64,000 bases of DNA from CAYUAI01 sp964442745 (GTDB lineage: Bacteria; Pseudomonadota; Gammaproteobacteria; S012-40), in NCBI GenBank assembly GCA_964442745.1, contig CAYUAI010000006.1, forward strand, positions 1-64,000, read 5' to 3'. Shown piece by piece: positions 17,051-26,955 of the stretch; position 1 is the first letter of the stretch; each line of letters begins with the position of its first letter. Under the pieces are notes generated by a model. It saw only the letters and a program-made list of their open reading frames with translations, did no database searches and was not told the origin of the DNA. A program made the position numbers and the translations under genes.

Positions 17051-18127
17051 TTAAAGGTGGGCTAAAATGGCTTTAGACACCGAGTCCTCTGTCGCTTCGA
17101 TGTTGGCAATATCTGACGTACTTTGCTTAATTGCCGTATCGGGGTCCTTTAAACCATGGCCTGTTAAAGTACAGACAATGCGACTTCCCTCGGGTATTTT
17201 TCCTGATTGAATATCTTTGATTGCGCCAGCTAATGAGATGGCCGAGGCAGGCTCACAAAAAATACCTTCGAGCTCTGTCAACATCCGTTGCGCCGCGAGA
17301 ATTTCTGGATCCGAAAACTCATCGAACCAACCCTCGGAATCCTTTTGGGCGATCCTGGCTTTATCCCAAGATTGAGGATGACCAATACAAATAGCCGTCG
17401 CAATGGTCTCTGGATGTTCAACCATCTCGCCCCTCAAAAATGGGGCCGCCCCCGAGGCTTGATAACCGAGCATCTTAGGTTTTTGATTCACCATACCGTG
17501 GTCAAAATATTCACAATATCCCATCCAATACGCACTAATATTCCCTGCGTTACCGACGGGTAAACAATGGTAGTCAGGCGCACAACCCAGTTCTTCTATG
17601 ATTTCAAAGGCGGCGGTTTTCTGGCCTTGCAAACGAAACGGATTAATTGAGTTCACAATCGTCACTGGCAAGGTTTGGTCGAGTTGTTTTACCAACTGCA
17701 TGCCCACATCAAAGTTTCCTTTGAATTGAATGACCACCGCCCCGTGTATCATGGCTTGCGCCAATTTACCCATTGCGATTTTCCCATCGGGTATTAAAAC
17801 AAAAGCTTTAATACCCGCACGTGCGGCATAAGCCGCCGCCGAAGCTGAGGTATTGCCAGTCGACGCACAAATAATCGCTTTACTGCCATCCTCAACGGCC
17901 TTGGTTACCGCCATTGTCATGCCTCGATCCTTGAAAGAACCGGTAGGATTCAGACCTTCATACTTAACATAGATGTCAATATCTTTGGCTAATTTAACCG
18001 GAATATTATGCAATCGAATCAGCGGCGTATTGCCTTCACCCAAACTAATAATACGCGTATCATCATGAATCGGTAAACGGTCACGATATCGATCGATCAA
18101 ACCGGTATAACGCGGTCGAAATGACAT
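17051..18127 (-). CDS. thrC: Threonine synthase
   Basis: ThrC converts O-phosphohomoserine to threonine with PLP. The PLP-binding Lys lies in NPTGSFKDRGMTMAV; ICASTGNTSASAAAYAARAG and LPVGNAGNISAYWMGY are the phosphate- and cofactor-holding loops. The length of about 358 residues places it with the shorter Bacillus-type enzymes, not the 430-residue E. coli type. I chose the ATG at 18127 (AGAGG ribosome site seven bases before it) instead of a TTG eight codons upstream. It is preceded by hom, so the pair completes threonine synthesis apart from homoserine kinase, which is not in the window. Confidence 0.95.
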   Translation of the reverse strand: MSFRPRYTGLIDRYRDRLPIHDDTRIISLGEGNTPLIRLHNIPVKLAKDIDIYVKYEGLNPTGSFKDRGMTMAVTKAVEDGSKAIICASTGNTSASAAAYAARAGIKAFVLIPDGKIAMGKLAQAMIHGAVVIQFKGNFDVGMQLVKQLDQTLPVTIVNSINPFRLQGQKTAAFEIIEELGCAPDYHCLPVGNAGNISAYWMGYCEYFDHGMVNQKPKMLGYQASGAAPFLRGEMVEHPETIATAICIGHPQSWDKARIAQKDSEGWFDEFSDPEILAAQRMLTELEGIFCEPASAISLAGAIKDIQSGKIPEGSRIVCTLTGHGLKDPDTAIKQSTSDIANIEATEDSVSKAILAHL

Positions 18128-18192
18128 AACAACATCCTCTAACTTTATCAAATATTAACGCGAGCGCAAATCCAATATCAACGATATTCTAA

Positions 18193-19509
18193 TTAATCTG
18201 CATTGAGGCACTCTAACCGAATTCGTGCCACTTGGCCATTAATTGAGCTCAAGCTTTGGATTTGTTCAATCGCTTCATTCATTTTTTTCTCGAGTACCCG
18301 ATGGGTAATCATAATAATACTGGCGTGTGTGGTATTTTTTGTCAGTTCTTTTTGCTGAATCGCCTCAATGCTGATCTCAAATTTGCCTAAAATACGTGTC
18401 ACATCGGCGAGTACGCCCGGCTTATCTTGCGCCTGCATCCTGAGGTAATAGGCGGTTTCTACTTGTTCCATCGCAAGAATCGGTGTATTCGAGATAGCAT
18501 CCGCCTGGAATGCCAAATGGGGAACCCGGTTTTCTGGGTCGCTGGTTAAGGTTCGCACCACATCAACCAAATCCGCCACCACCGCTGAAGCGGTTGCATC
18601 CGCGCCAGCCCCCGCGCCATAATATAATGTCGCGCCGACCGCATCACCTTTTACCAATATCGCATTCATGACGCCATCGACATTAGCAATTAAACGCCGG
18701 TGCGGAATCAAGGTTGGGTGAACACGCAATTCAATCCCCTGATCGGTGCGTTTTGCCAACCCTAGATGTTTTATTCGATAACCTAGGGCTTCCGCATAAC
18801 GGACATCTTCTTGGGAGATTTGAGAGATACCTTCGGCATAAGCCTTATTGAATTGCAATGGAATACCAAAGGCAATCGACGCGAGTATCGTGAGTTTGTG
18901 TGCGGCATCAATCCCCTCAACATCAAACGTTGGATCGGCTTCTGCATACCCCAACCGTTGGGCTTCGGCTAGCACATCGGAAAAATCACGCCCTTTATCT
19001 CGCATTTCAGTCAAAATAAAATTGCCAGTACCATTGATAATGCCTGCCAACCACTCAATTTGATTGCCAGCTAAACCTTCTCTAATCGCCTTAATGATGG
19101 GTATACCACCGGCGACTGCCGCCTCGAAAGCAACCATCACGCCTTTTTTCTGCGCCGCTAAAAATATTTCGTTACCATATTTAGCAATCAACGCTTTATT
19201 AGCGGTGACCACATGCTTGCCATTCGCAATGGCCATCATGACCAGATCTCGAGCTAAGGTATCTCCGCCAATCAATTCCACAATGATTTGTATTTCGGGA
19301 TCACTAATAACGTCTTTAGGGTTGACGGTCAAACGTATGTCATTGGTATCACAGCGACGAGCTCGATTAATATCACGCGCAGCAGCATGGGTGACGACGA
19401 TGCCCCGCCCCGCTCTGCGCGTGATTTCTTTCGCATTTCGATTGAGCACATTAACGGTTCCACCACCCACTGTGCCCAACCCTAATAATCCAACTTTAAC
19501 TGGATTCAT
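18193..19509 (-). CDS. hom: Homoserine dehydrogenase
   Basis: Hom reduces aspartate semialdehyde to homoserine, the branch to threonine and methionine. The 438 residues hold an N-terminal NAD(P)-binding fold (VGLLGLGTVGGGTVNVL), the catalytic domain (VTANKALIAKYGNE, AFEAAVAGGIPIIKAI, GIINGTGNFILTEM, and AEADPTFDVEGIDAAHKL with the catalytic Asp/Lys region), and a C-terminal ACT domain (about 350-430, YYLRMQAQDKPGVLADVTRI) that usually gives threonine feedback control. It is monofunctional, without a fused aspartokinase. It lies between an AlaC-type aminotransferase and thrC. Confidence 0.96.
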   Translation of the reverse strand: MNPVKVGLLGLGTVGGGTVNVLNRNAKEITRRAGRGIVVTHAAARDINRARRCDTNDIRLTVNPKDVISDPEIQIIVELIGGDTLARDLVMMAIANGKHVVTANKALIAKYGNEIFLAAQKKGVMVAFEAAVAGGIPIIKAIREGLAGNQIEWLAGIINGTGNFILTEMRDKGRDFSDVLAEAQRLGYAEADPTFDVEGIDAAHKLTILASIAFGIPLQFNKAYAEGISQISQEDVRYAEALGYRIKHLGLAKRTDQGIELRVHPTLIPHRRLIANVDGVMNAILVKGDAVGATLYYGAGAGADATASAVVADLVDVVRTLTSDPENRVPHLAFQADAISNTPILAMEQVETAYYLRMQAQDKPGVLADVTRILGKFEISIEAIQQKELTKNTTHASIIMITHRVLEKKMNEAIEQIQSLSSINGQVARIRLECLNAD

Positions 19510-19582
19510 ATCATTTTACCTCTATGACTAACACGAATGACTTCCAATGTTTTTGGACCACATTTGAAAACCGTTAGAATAT

Positions 19583-20776
19583 TTACGACACGGTTACCTT
19601 GTCTCGGCGAAACATATCTCTTATGCCTCTAATTGCCTGACGAGTACGGTGTGCATTCTCAATCAATGCAAATCGAACATGGTTATCACCATATTCGCCA
19701 AACCCCACACCGGGAGAAACCGCCACCTTAGCTTCTGAAAGCAATCGTTTGGCAAATTCCAGTGAGCCTAATTTTTTATACGCAGGTGGAATCGGCGCCC
19801 AAACAAACATTGTCGCCTTGGGTTTATCTACTTCCCAACCCACATGATTCAAACCTTCACACAACACGTCTCTGCGCTGGCAATACATATCCGTAATCTG
19901 TTGAACACAATCTTGCGGCCCTTCTAGGGCGGTGATCGCTGCCACCTGAATCGGCGTAAACATACCATAGTCGAGATAAGACTTTATGCGAGCTAATGCT
20001 CCCACTAATTCAGGATTACCGCACATAAAACCGATGCGCCAACCTGGCATATTGTAACTTTTCGACAATGTAAAAAATTCAACAGCGACTTCCTTGGCAC
20101 CAGGGACTTGTAACAAGGAAGGTGCTTGGTAACCATCAAACACAATGTCAGCATAAGCGATATCATGAATCACCCAAATTTTATGCTCTTTGGCAACCTC
20201 AACCACTTTCTCGAAAAAATCTAATTCCACACACTGTGTTGTTGGATTTCCCGGAAAGTTAAGCACCAACATCTTCGGTTTTGGCCAGGTATCTTTAATC
20301 GCTTTTTCTAATTCAGCAAAAAAATCCACCCCCGGCACCAACGGCACATGCCGAATGTCCGCACCGGCAATCACAAAACCATACGGATGAATAGGGTAGG
20401 TTGGATTGGGAACCAATACGGCATCACCCGGCCCCAAGGTCGCGAGTGCCAAATGCGCTAAGCCTTCTTTGGAACCAATGGTCACAATCGCTTCGGTTTC
20501 AGGGTTTAGCGCAACCTCATAACGCTGCTGATACCATGAACATATGGCATGTCTCAAACGCGGTATGCCGCGAGAAACAGAATAACGGTGGGTATCACGG
20601 CGCTGGGCAACCTCCACCAGCTTGTCAATAATGTGTTGTGGGGTCGCTTGATCCGGGTTTCCCATACCAAAATCAACGATATCCTCACCTCTTGCACGAG
20701 CGGCCGCTTTTAACTCATTGACAATATTAAAAACATAAGGTGGCAAACGTTTAATGCGTTGAAATTCGGTAAACAA
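19583..20776 (-). CDS. alaC: AlaC-type alanine/glutamate-pyruvate aminotransferase
   Basis: A 397-residue PLP aminotransferase matching the AlaC/YfdZ group. Seen: RIKRLPPYVFNIVNELKAAA (start typical for the group), VDFGMGNPDQATPQHIIDKL, YSVSRGIPRLRHAI, IVTIGSKEGLAHLALA, VLNFPGNPTTQ, and the PLP Lys in TLSKSYNMPGWRIGFMCG. AlaC makes alanine from pyruvate and glutamate; in many species the gene stands just upstream of hom and thrC, as here (73 bases). The only in-frame start matching the family N-terminus is TTG at 20774-20776, with a weak GAG before it. Confidence 0.88.
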   Translation of the reverse strand: MFTEFQRIKRLPPYVFNIVNELKAAARARGEDIVDFGMGNPDQATPQHIIDKLVEVAQRRDTHRYSVSRGIPRLRHAICSWYQQRYEVALNPETEAIVTIGSKEGLAHLALATLGPGDAVLVPNPTYPIHPYGFVIAGADIRHVPLVPGVDFFAELEKAIKDTWPKPKMLVLNFPGNPTTQCVELDFFEKVVEVAKEHKIWVIHDIAYADIVFDGYQAPSLLQVPGAKEVAVEFFTLSKSYNMPGWRIGFMCGNPELVGALARIKSYLDYGMFTPIQVAAITALEGPQDCVQQITDMYCQRRDVLCEGLNHVGWEVDKPKATMFVWAPIPPAYKKLGSLEFAKRLLSEAKVAVSPGVGFGEYGDNHVRFALIENAHRTRQAIRGIRDMFRRDKVTVS

Positions 20777-21133
20777 TTGATCAAACTCTATTAATGTATT
20801 TACTGTTGAGGGATGTATTCAAGAACTTGACGATCGATGTACCGCACATTCGCAGATAATCTATTCATACTTCGTTCAAGCACTCTTGGATTCTATCTTC
20901 CAATAATAACGTTTATGCACTAATTAGCAAAAATACCGACAGTGAAGTCCACTAAATGCCCACCATCCACTTAAAAAACACGCTGATTCAAAAGATTGGC
21001 AACAATACTTGCCATTTGAAATACTGTCAACGTAATACCGCGATCACTTAAAAGAAATTTTTTAGAGAATACCGCTTAATTATCACTATAAAATAAAGTA
21101 TGATGCAATTTCAGATAAAGTACGAGGTGGTTT
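20777..21133. other. Divergent intergenic region between alaC and the Mth938-like gene
   Basis: 357 bases with no supported gene. It must hold the promoters for the alaC-hom-thrC run (minus) and for the next gene (plus). AT-rich; no operator-like palindrome or leader peptide for threonine attenuation is evident. Confidence 0.45.
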
Positions 21134-21586
21134 ATGCAAATCAATCTAGATACCAGGCCTGAGGCCTATTCTATTCATTCATATGGTGATCATTATATCG
21201 TTGTTAATTCGCCCACCATTCTGTCTGAAGATGACGACGCTAAGCGGATATCACAACCAAAGCAAACAACACCAAAAAATAATAAAAATTCGATCAAACT
21301 CACAGCTAGTGCGATCATCACTCCAGAAAAACTCATAAGCCATTGGCGCCCACAAACCATGAAGGAGTTAACCGAAGGTGATTTGAAGATTTTATCGGAT
21401 TTACAGCCTGAGCTGATTATTTTAGGTACCGGTAAACAAATTATTTTCCCAGATCAGTCTTATACTTTGCCACTAATGCGCCTAGGAATCGGCGTCGAAG
21501 TCATGAATACTGCAGCGGCATGCCGAACTTACAATTTTTTGATGACTGACGGCCGACAGGTGCTAGCCGCCTTATTTATGAGATAA
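21134..21586 (+). CDS. Mth938-like domain protein (DUF498/DUF598)
   Basis: A 150-residue protein whose C-terminal 90 residues match the Mth938-like fold: ITPEKLISHWRPQTMKEL, ILSDLQPELIILGTGKQIIF, and the end VEVMNTAAACRTYNFLMTDG with RQVLAAL. Human NDUFAF3 belongs to the same superfamily; bacterial members have no settled role. Residues 30-60 are a low-complexity Lys/Asn/Gln-rich insert that lengthens it compared with the usual 120-130 residues. The start follows ACGAGGTGG, a strong ribosome site. Confidence 0.85.
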   Translation: MQINLDTRPEAYSIHSYGDHYIVVNSPTILSEDDDAKRISQPKQTTPKNNKNSIKLTASAIITPEKLISHWRPQTMKELTEGDLKILSDLQPELIILGTGKQIIFPDQSYTLPLMRLGIGVEVMNTAAACRTYNFLMTDGRQVLAALFMR

Positions 21587-21807
21587 ACATGATAGCGTTT
21601 ATTTCACTTTTTTATTTTTATTCTTGATACATTTCGTACAATTTAAGAAAGCGGCGCACATCGAAAAATGATTCTTTGCACACCGTCACTTCTCATATCT
21701 TGCTTTAACCAACCCCACGAACTCAACTCATCGATCACAAACTGAAGCGACTGACTTTAATTTTGATGCATCACATTTTTATTGATTTTAAAGTATGTCT
21801 TAACCCA

Positions 21808-22767
21808 TCAATTAAACACGGTATCAGCTGAAAAACCCTCTCGTTCCATTATTTCTCTCAGTTTTCCTAGGGCTTCCACCTGGATTTGACGAACACGTTC
21901 CCTCGTTACTCCGATTTCTCCGCCCACTTCTTCTAACGTCGACATTTTTTGACCACTTAAACCAAAGCGCCGCTCAACCACTTGACGCTGCTTTTCATTC
22001 AGCTGAGACAACCAGATTTGCAAGTGCCGATTGAGATCTGCATCTTGTAATAAAATGGCCGGATCTGCATTGTTTTCATCAGGAATGGCATCCAATACCG
22101 ATTTATCCGAGCCTTTATTAAGCGGCGAATCCACAGAAGTCACTCGCTCATTCAGCCCAAGAATGCGTTTCACATCCTCAATGGGTTTATCCAAATGGCG
22201 TGCAATTTCTTCTGGGCTGGGTTCATGATCTTGCGTTTGTGCAAAAGAACGCGCGGCACGTAGATAAGAGTTGAGTTCTTTGACCACATGAATCGGCAGT
22301 CGGATTGTACGCGTTTGATTCATTAAAGCACGTTCAATGGTCTGTCGAATCCACCATGTCGCATATGTTGAAAAACGAAACCCGCGTTCTGGGTCAAATT
22401 TTTCTACCGCATGTATTAAGCCTAAATTACCTTCTTCAATCAAATCGAGAAACGCTAAACCACGATTCAAATATCGACGCGCAATTTTCACAACTAAGCG
22501 TAAATTGCTCTCGATCATTCGGCAGCGCCCTAATTCATCCCCCTTTTGTGCAAGACGGGCATAATGTACCTCTTCTTCTGCCGATAATAGAGGTGAATAG
22601 CCGATTTCACTTAAATAAAGCCGAGTAGCATCAAGCTGCCCATCAGAGGCTTCATCTGTCGACTGATTCTTAGATGGCTTTGTCTCTTCTTCTTCACATT
22701 CATCCAGTCTCATTTCATCAGTTGAACACATTGTATCTTCACCAAAAGCACCACTGTCATGCGTCAT
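21808..22767 (-). CDS. rpoS: RNA polymerase sigma factor RpoS
   Basis: The general stress and stationary-phase sigma factor. The 319 residues show an acidic N-terminal extension, region 1.2 (DATRLYLSEIGYSPLLSAEE), region 2 (NLRLVVKIARRYLNRGLAFL, IEEGNLGLIHAVEKFDPERG, FRFSTYATWWIRQTIERALM), region 3, and region 4 with the helix-turn-helix TLEEVGGEIGVTRERVRQIQ. Region 2.4 and 4.2 residues are intact. It follows nlpD by 23 bases, and as in other gammaproteobacteria its main promoter probably lies inside nlpD. The ATG has GGAGGG eight bases before it. Confidence 0.97.
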   Translation of the reverse strand: MTHDSGAFGEDTMCSTDEMRLDECEEEETKPSKNQSTDEASDGQLDATRLYLSEIGYSPLLSAEEEVHYARLAQKGDELGRCRMIESNLRLVVKIARRYLNRGLAFLDLIEEGNLGLIHAVEKFDPERGFRFSTYATWWIRQTIERALMNQTRTIRLPIHVVKELNSYLRAARSFAQTQDHEPSPEEIARHLDKPIEDVKRILGLNERVTSVDSPLNKGSDKSVLDAIPDENNADPAILLQDADLNRHLQIWLSQLNEKQRQVVERRFGLSGQKMSTLEEVGGEIGVTRERVRQIQVEALGKLREIMEREGFSADTVFN

Positions 22768-22790
22768 CCACTACCCTCCATAAACAACAA

Positions 22791-23585
22791 TTATTGCCCT
22801 CGTAAAAGCCGAAGGGGGTTTACAGGATTTCCGTTTCGTCGAATTTCAAAATGAAGTAAACCGGCCACGTCGCTAGTACTTCCCATTTTAGCGATGAACT
22901 GTCCTTTCTTTACTTTGTCACCCTCCTCTACCAATATTTCGTCATTATGTGCATAAGCACTTAAGAAAGTCTTGTTATGTTTAATGATAATAAGCTTTCC
23001 ATACCCAATAAGTCCACCTCCAATGTAAACAACATCTCCTTTGGCCGCCGAATAAACAGGCTGTCCACGCTTGCCTGCAATATCAATCCCTTTATACCGA
23101 GGCGGCTTAGTCGAAAAGTTCTTTATCACACGCCCATTTGTAGGCCATTGCCATCCAACTGAATGCTGAACCACCAGGGAAACGCTAGGAGATTGAATCG
23201 ATGTTATTTTCTGCTCTTCACCTTTCGCTATTTTATTTTGGGGCGTACTGGTGATTTTTTGTGGTTCTTTTTTAATGCTTTTAACATTAGACTCAGGTAC
23301 GTGAACAATCACTTTTTTTGTTTGTGTTGAATTTTTGACAACCTGCTCAGCTTCTTCCCACCAAGGCTTCACACGAGGCGCCACCCTCAGCCATTGCCCA
23401 GCACGGATCACGTAAGGTGATGATAAATTATTCCATTTTGCGATGTCTTGCACCGCTTGTCCATACCTCCAACCAATGGCATAAAGTGTCTCACCCGATT
23501 GAACTTTATGGGAAACATGCCCACCACAACCATTCGCACACAAAACAAACATAATAAGTAACAAACCAACCGGTCTTGCCGTCAC
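22791..23585 (-). CDS. nlpD: Lipoprotein NlpD, LysM plus degenerate LytM domain
   Basis: NlpD activates an N-acetylmuramyl amidase (AmiC in E. coli) during cell separation. From the chosen GTG at 23585, TARPVGLLLIMFVLCANGC is a lipoprotein signal ending in a lipobox Cys; a GTG 14 codons upstream would give an implausibly long n-region. A LysM domain follows (HKVQSGETLYAIGWRYGQAV, about residues 25-68), then a Lys/Gln-rich linker, then the LytM fold (YKGIDIAGKRGQPVYSAAKG, IIIKHNKTFLSAYAHNDEIL, HFEIRRNGNPVNPLRLL). The first zinc-ligand His of active LytM enzymes is absent (YKGIDIAG), as expected for NlpD activators. Lies between surE-pcm-yqaA and rpoS. Confidence 0.93.
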   Translation of the reverse strand: MTARPVGLLLIMFVLCANGCGGHVSHKVQSGETLYAIGWRYGQAVQDIAKWNNLSSPYVIRAGQWLRVAPRVKPWWEEAEQVVKNSTQTKKVIVHVPESNVKSIKKEPQKITSTPQNKIAKGEEQKITSIQSPSVSLVVQHSVGWQWPTNGRVIKNFSTKPPRYKGIDIAGKRGQPVYSAAKGDVVYIGGGLIGYGKLIIIKHNKTFLSAYAHNDEILVEEGDKVKKGQFIAKMGSTSDVAGLLHFEIRRNGNPVNPLRLLRGQ

Positions 23586-23729
23586 AAGATCAATTGATAT
23601 ATACGCGAATGGCCATTGTCGATTCACAGGGGTTAGCTCACACCACCAAAAACCTGTTTAGCCAAATGCCAATAAATGATGTCAATCACCTGAAAAAACC
23701 CGGGTTAAATGGGTGTCATTCCTACCCGA

Positions 23730-24305
23730 CTAAATGATCAAAATAACTAAAATAACAATCACGACAACGAACCAGCCAAGCCAGTCAATATACTGGCGCA
23801 GCAGGTGTTCCATTTTTGCGCCACCCAAAACAATCAATCCCGCCACTAAAAAAAAGCGTGCCCCTCGTCCCACCAATGAAGCCATAAGAAAGGGGAGGAT
23901 GGCCATACCTGAAACACCAGCCGCCAACGTGAACACCTTGTAAGGAATCGGAGAAAAACCCGCGACAATCACTGCCCAGACACCATAATCAACAAACCAT
24001 TTCTGAGTTTTTTCGTAGTATGACCAATAACCCGCCTCAATGATCAATGGCATCACGAAATCAAAAGCCAACATGCCGATTAAATACCCAAACAAACCAC
24101 CAAGCACAGAGAATATTGTGGTAATGAAGGCTAATTTCCAGGCAAGATGCATGCGTGCTAAGACCATGGGTGCCAACATCACATCAGGCGGCGGAAAAGG
24201 TAAAAATGATGATTCAGAAAAACTCAGACCCGCCAAATACCAAGTGGCTCTTTTGTGTTTAGACCACTGAATTACCTTGTCGTAAACCACAGAGAAAACG
24301 CGCAT
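23730..24305 (-). CDS. yqaA: YqaA/DedA-like membrane protein
   Basis: A 191-residue inner-membrane protein of the SNARE-associated (DedA/VTT) superfamily, YqaA subgroup. Visible family pieces: SFSESSFLPFPPPDVMLAPM (re-entrant segment with the conserved Glu and Pro residues), FGYLIGMLAFD, VIVAGFSPIPYKVFTLAAGV and ASLVGRGARFFLVAGLI. Related DedA proteins move lipid carriers across the membrane; YqaA itself is uncharacterised. Its ATG overlaps the pcm stop (TAATG), so it is translationally coupled in the surE-pcm-yqaA-nlpD-rpoS run. Confidence 0.85.
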   Translation of the reverse strand: MRVFSVVYDKVIQWSKHKRATWYLAGLSFSESSFLPFPPPDVMLAPMVLARMHLAWKLAFITTIFSVLGGLFGYLIGMLAFDFVMPLIIEAGYWSYYEKTQKWFVDYGVWAVIVAGFSPIPYKVFTLAAGVSGMAILPFLMASLVGRGARFFLVAGLIVLGGAKMEHLLRQYIDWLGWFVVVIVILVILII

Positions 24306-24967
24306 TAATTAACACCGCCTAGCATCGGAACAAATTGAACGCGGTCCAATAGCGTTTCTTCAAAACCTTGCTCAGTCCGTACAATTTGCCGTAACACTTG
24401 GCCATCTTCACCCTCCGCTGGAATAATGAGCCGTCCATTGCTATCGAGCTGCATTAGCAAGGACTCAGGAATTTCCTGAGCGGCCGCCGTGACAATAATC
24501 CCTGAAAACAACTGATGTTCTGCCCATCCGCAATTACCATCATCATGTTTAAATCTGACATTACGCAACTTTAATTCCCTCATTCTAGCTCTGGCTAAAT
24601 GCATTAAGGCAGAAATCCGCTCAACGGTATACACTCGCTCAACAAGCTGTGCCAAAATAGCTGTTTGGTAACCGGACCCAGTGCCGATTTCTAACACTCG
24701 CTCTAATGAACCATTCACCAATAACAATTCCGTCATGCGAGCCACCATGTAGGGCTGGGAAATGGTTTGCCCATGACCGATCGGCAACGCCGTATCCTCA
24801 TAGGCTCGACTTGCCAAGGCTTCGTCAACAAAGATATGGCGTGGCGTCGTGCGTATCACATTCAATACGGCATCATTTCTTATACCTTCCTCGCGCAATC
24901 GTTTTACTAACCGTTCACGTGTTCTTAACGAGGTCATGCCGATTCCCTGTAAACGCTGATTCATCAC
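24305..24967 (-). CDS. pcm: Protein-L-isoaspartate O-methyltransferase
   Basis: Pcm methylates isoaspartyl residues in aged proteins using S-adenosylmethionine, starting their repair. The 220 residues contain RHIFVDEALASRAYEDTALP, GHGQTISQPYMVARMTELL (substrate loop) and the SAM-binding VLEIGTGSGYQTAILAQL, then VTAAAQEIPESLLMQLDSNG. The start overlaps the stop of surE by four bases (ATGA), and the stop overlaps the yqaA ATG, so the three genes are coupled. The surE-pcm-nlpD-rpoS set is a conserved stationary-phase survival block. Confidence 0.96.
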   Translation of the reverse strand: MMNQRLQGIGMTSLRTRERLVKRLREEGIRNDAVLNVIRTTPRHIFVDEALASRAYEDTALPIGHGQTISQPYMVARMTELLLVNGSLERVLEIGTGSGYQTAILAQLVERVYTVERISALMHLARARMRELKLRNVRFKHDDGNCGWAEHQLFSGIIVTAAAQEIPESLLMQLDSNGRLIIPAEGEDGQVLRQIVRTEQGFEETLLDRVQFVPMLGGVN

Positions 24968-25716
24968 TCAGCCATCTCCTTCAACCAGCATGCAAGATCA
25001 TCCACTAAAGCATGACGGGTTAAGTCAACTTGGATCGGAGTCACTGACGCAAAACCACGGTTTACCGCAAAAAAATCCGTACCTGGCCCAGCCTCTTGTT
25101 CTGCGCCCGCCGGTCCAATCCAATAAATGGGATAGCCTCGTGGATCAGCGCTTTTAATCACCGGTTCCGCTTTATGACGATTGCCTAAGCGGGTTGCCCG
25201 CATGCCCTTCAACTGTTCACTCGGCCTGTCAGGCACATTGATATTTAAGATGGTATCAGTGGGTAATTGATGGGTTTGTAAACGTTGAATTAACTGAGTC
25301 GTCACCTGTGCAGCCGCTTGATAATTCCCCTCAGTCAGATCCGCCAACGACACCGCTAAGGCGGGAAAACCGAGAAAACGCCCCTCGACGGCGGCCGCCA
25401 CCGTCCCGGAATACCAAACGTCATCGCCTAAATTCGCTCCCGCGTTGATACCCGAAACGACCAGGTCGGGCGGCTGTTTTAATAAACCCGTAATCGCTAA
25501 ATGTACGCAGTCAGTTGGCGTTCCATCCACCGCGATAATGTTCTTTGCTATGTTTTGGGCACGCAATGGCCGCGCTAAAGTCAGTGAACTACTGGCACCA
25601 CTGCGATTACGATCTGGCGCCACCATCGTCACTTGCCCTAAATGACAAAGCGCTTCATAAAGTACTTTAATGCCGGGTGCAGCATATCCGTCGTCGTTTG
25701 TTAATAAAATGTTCAT
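24964..25716 (-). CDS. surE: 5'/3'-nucleotidase SurE
   Basis: SurE is a metal-dependent survival nucleotidase acting on nucleoside monophosphates and short polyphosphates. The 250 residues begin with the metal-binding motif MNILLTNDDGYAAPGIKVLY (Asp-Asp ligands at 8-9), followed by VAPDRNRSGASSSLT (metal Ser), GTPTDCVHLAI and VVSGINAGANLGDDVWYSGT (metal Asn), all typical. First gene of the coupled surE-pcm-yqaA run. Confidence 0.97.
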   Translation of the reverse strand: MNILLTNDDGYAAPGIKVLYEALCHLGQVTMVAPDRNRSGASSSLTLARPLRAQNIAKNIIAVDGTPTDCVHLAITGLLKQPPDLVVSGINAGANLGDDVWYSGTVAAAVEGRFLGFPALAVSLADLTEGNYQAAAQVTTQLIQRLQTHQLPTDTILNINVPDRPSEQLKGMRATRLGNRHKAEPVIKSADPRGYPIYWIGPAGAEQEAGPGTDFFAVNRGFASVTPIQVDLTRHALVDDLACWLKEMAE

Positions 25717-25999
25717 AAATTTTTTTACTATTTTTGCAGCGCGCCAGTATAACGCGCTTCATGTAAAACGTGAATATTTGACCTGAAAAATCAAATCATA
25801 AGCTATTTTTTGCGGCAGCTTAAATCATACCACCACATTCAATGATTTTTTCCGATTTGTAGAAAGTATGGTTTTCAAGTTAACTCAAACAATGTAAATT
25901 CCTGACGCTAAGCCTAAGCTCAAACAAATTTGCTATTAATTTTATCCAGTTGTACATACAATCACTGAATGTTTTTTGTACATATCATGCCATGAGCCA

Positions 26000-26581
26000 A
26001 TGAAACGCAAAACGAAAAAACTCACTGAAGAGGATATCACCTTGTTTCGAGAAGCGGTGGCTGGTACACAACAAATTCGCCAAACGAAAGTCACGCCATT
26101 TCGTGAACGGCATCGAATTAACCCAATCCATCACTCACATCCCTACCCACATCATGAACAACCGACATGGCAACAAGATACCCTCTCATACGCGTCAATA
26201 GAACACCTTGTAATCGAACGCGAATTCAAACGTGATGGCGTTAAAAATCAAACACTTAAGAGGTTAAAACGTGGCCAATTCAAACCCCAACGCACATTAG
26301 ATTTACACGGATATAACCAACAACAAGCACAAAACCTGCTCGCTTTATTTATCAGACAATGCTTGACTGACAACATCACTTGTATTCGTATTATCCATGG
26401 TAAAGGACTCAATTCACCCCAACATCGGTCTGTATTGAAATCTGTTGTCAATTATTGGCTAAAACAATCGAGTGAGGTACTTGCCTTTTCGAGTCCCGAA
26501 AATCATGCTAATGATTTTGGGTCATTACATATATTACTTAAAAACCCTAAAAATCAAATAGATTTTTACCCCGATGATTAA
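26000..26581 (+). CDS. Smr-domain protein (SmrA/SmrB-like)
   Basis: A protein of 193 residues from the chosen ATG. The N-terminus KLTEEDITLFREAVAGTQQI is the SmrA/SmrB-type leader. The C-terminal Smr domain (about residues 105-185) shows LDLHGYNQQQAQNLLALFI and IRIIHGKGLNSPQHRSVLKS, including the LDLHG and HGKG motifs of Smr nucleases. E. coli SmrB cleaves mRNA at collided ribosomes, and a similar task is possible here, but SmrA and SmrB types cannot be separated with confidence. An in-frame start eight codons earlier (25976) is less like family members. Confidence 0.85.
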   Translation: MKRKTKKLTEEDITLFREAVAGTQQIRQTKVTPFRERHRINPIHHSHPYPHHEQPTWQQDTLSYASIEHLVIEREFKRDGVKNQTLKRLKRGQFKPQRTLDLHGYNQQQAQNLLALFIRQCLTDNITCIRIIHGKGLNSPQHRSVLKSVVNYWLKQSSEVLAFSSPENHANDFGSLHILLKNPKNQIDFYPDD

Positions 26582-26955
26582 AAGTTACCTTAATTTGTTA
26601 TTATAATTTATCTGTCGCATCAGCAACTGTGTAATATAGGCTAAAATCACCCAAGCCTCTTTTTAATCAAAAATAATGAATCATCCAATGCAGGCCAACA
26701 AAAATTCGCGGTATATTTTTGGCAGCATCGCCAAAAAGGCAACAATCCCAAAAACTGCTCAACCAAAAATAATAAAATGCCGAATAGTATTTAAGATATT
26801 GAAGGCCGCAATATATAATCGAGTCGAGTCAGATTAACCCGAAAGGTGAAAGACAAAAACCAACATGGATCTCGGTGCTGAACACAACAACCCAACACAA
26901 TCTTAATCTTTTCGCGAATTGGCAAAAAAACAGATACCGCAGGTAATTTAGCACC
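26582..26955. other. Intergenic region between the Smr and DUF2062 genes
   Basis: 374 bases, very AT-rich, with several stop codons in all frames. I see no gene, strong hairpin or clear promoter. The next gene's start is preceded by AGGTAATTTAGC. Confidence 0.45.

Noticed and set aside
25739..25758. GCGCG/CGCGC hairpin upstream of surE
   Set aside because: No T run on either strand and no gene ends here; not called as terminator.
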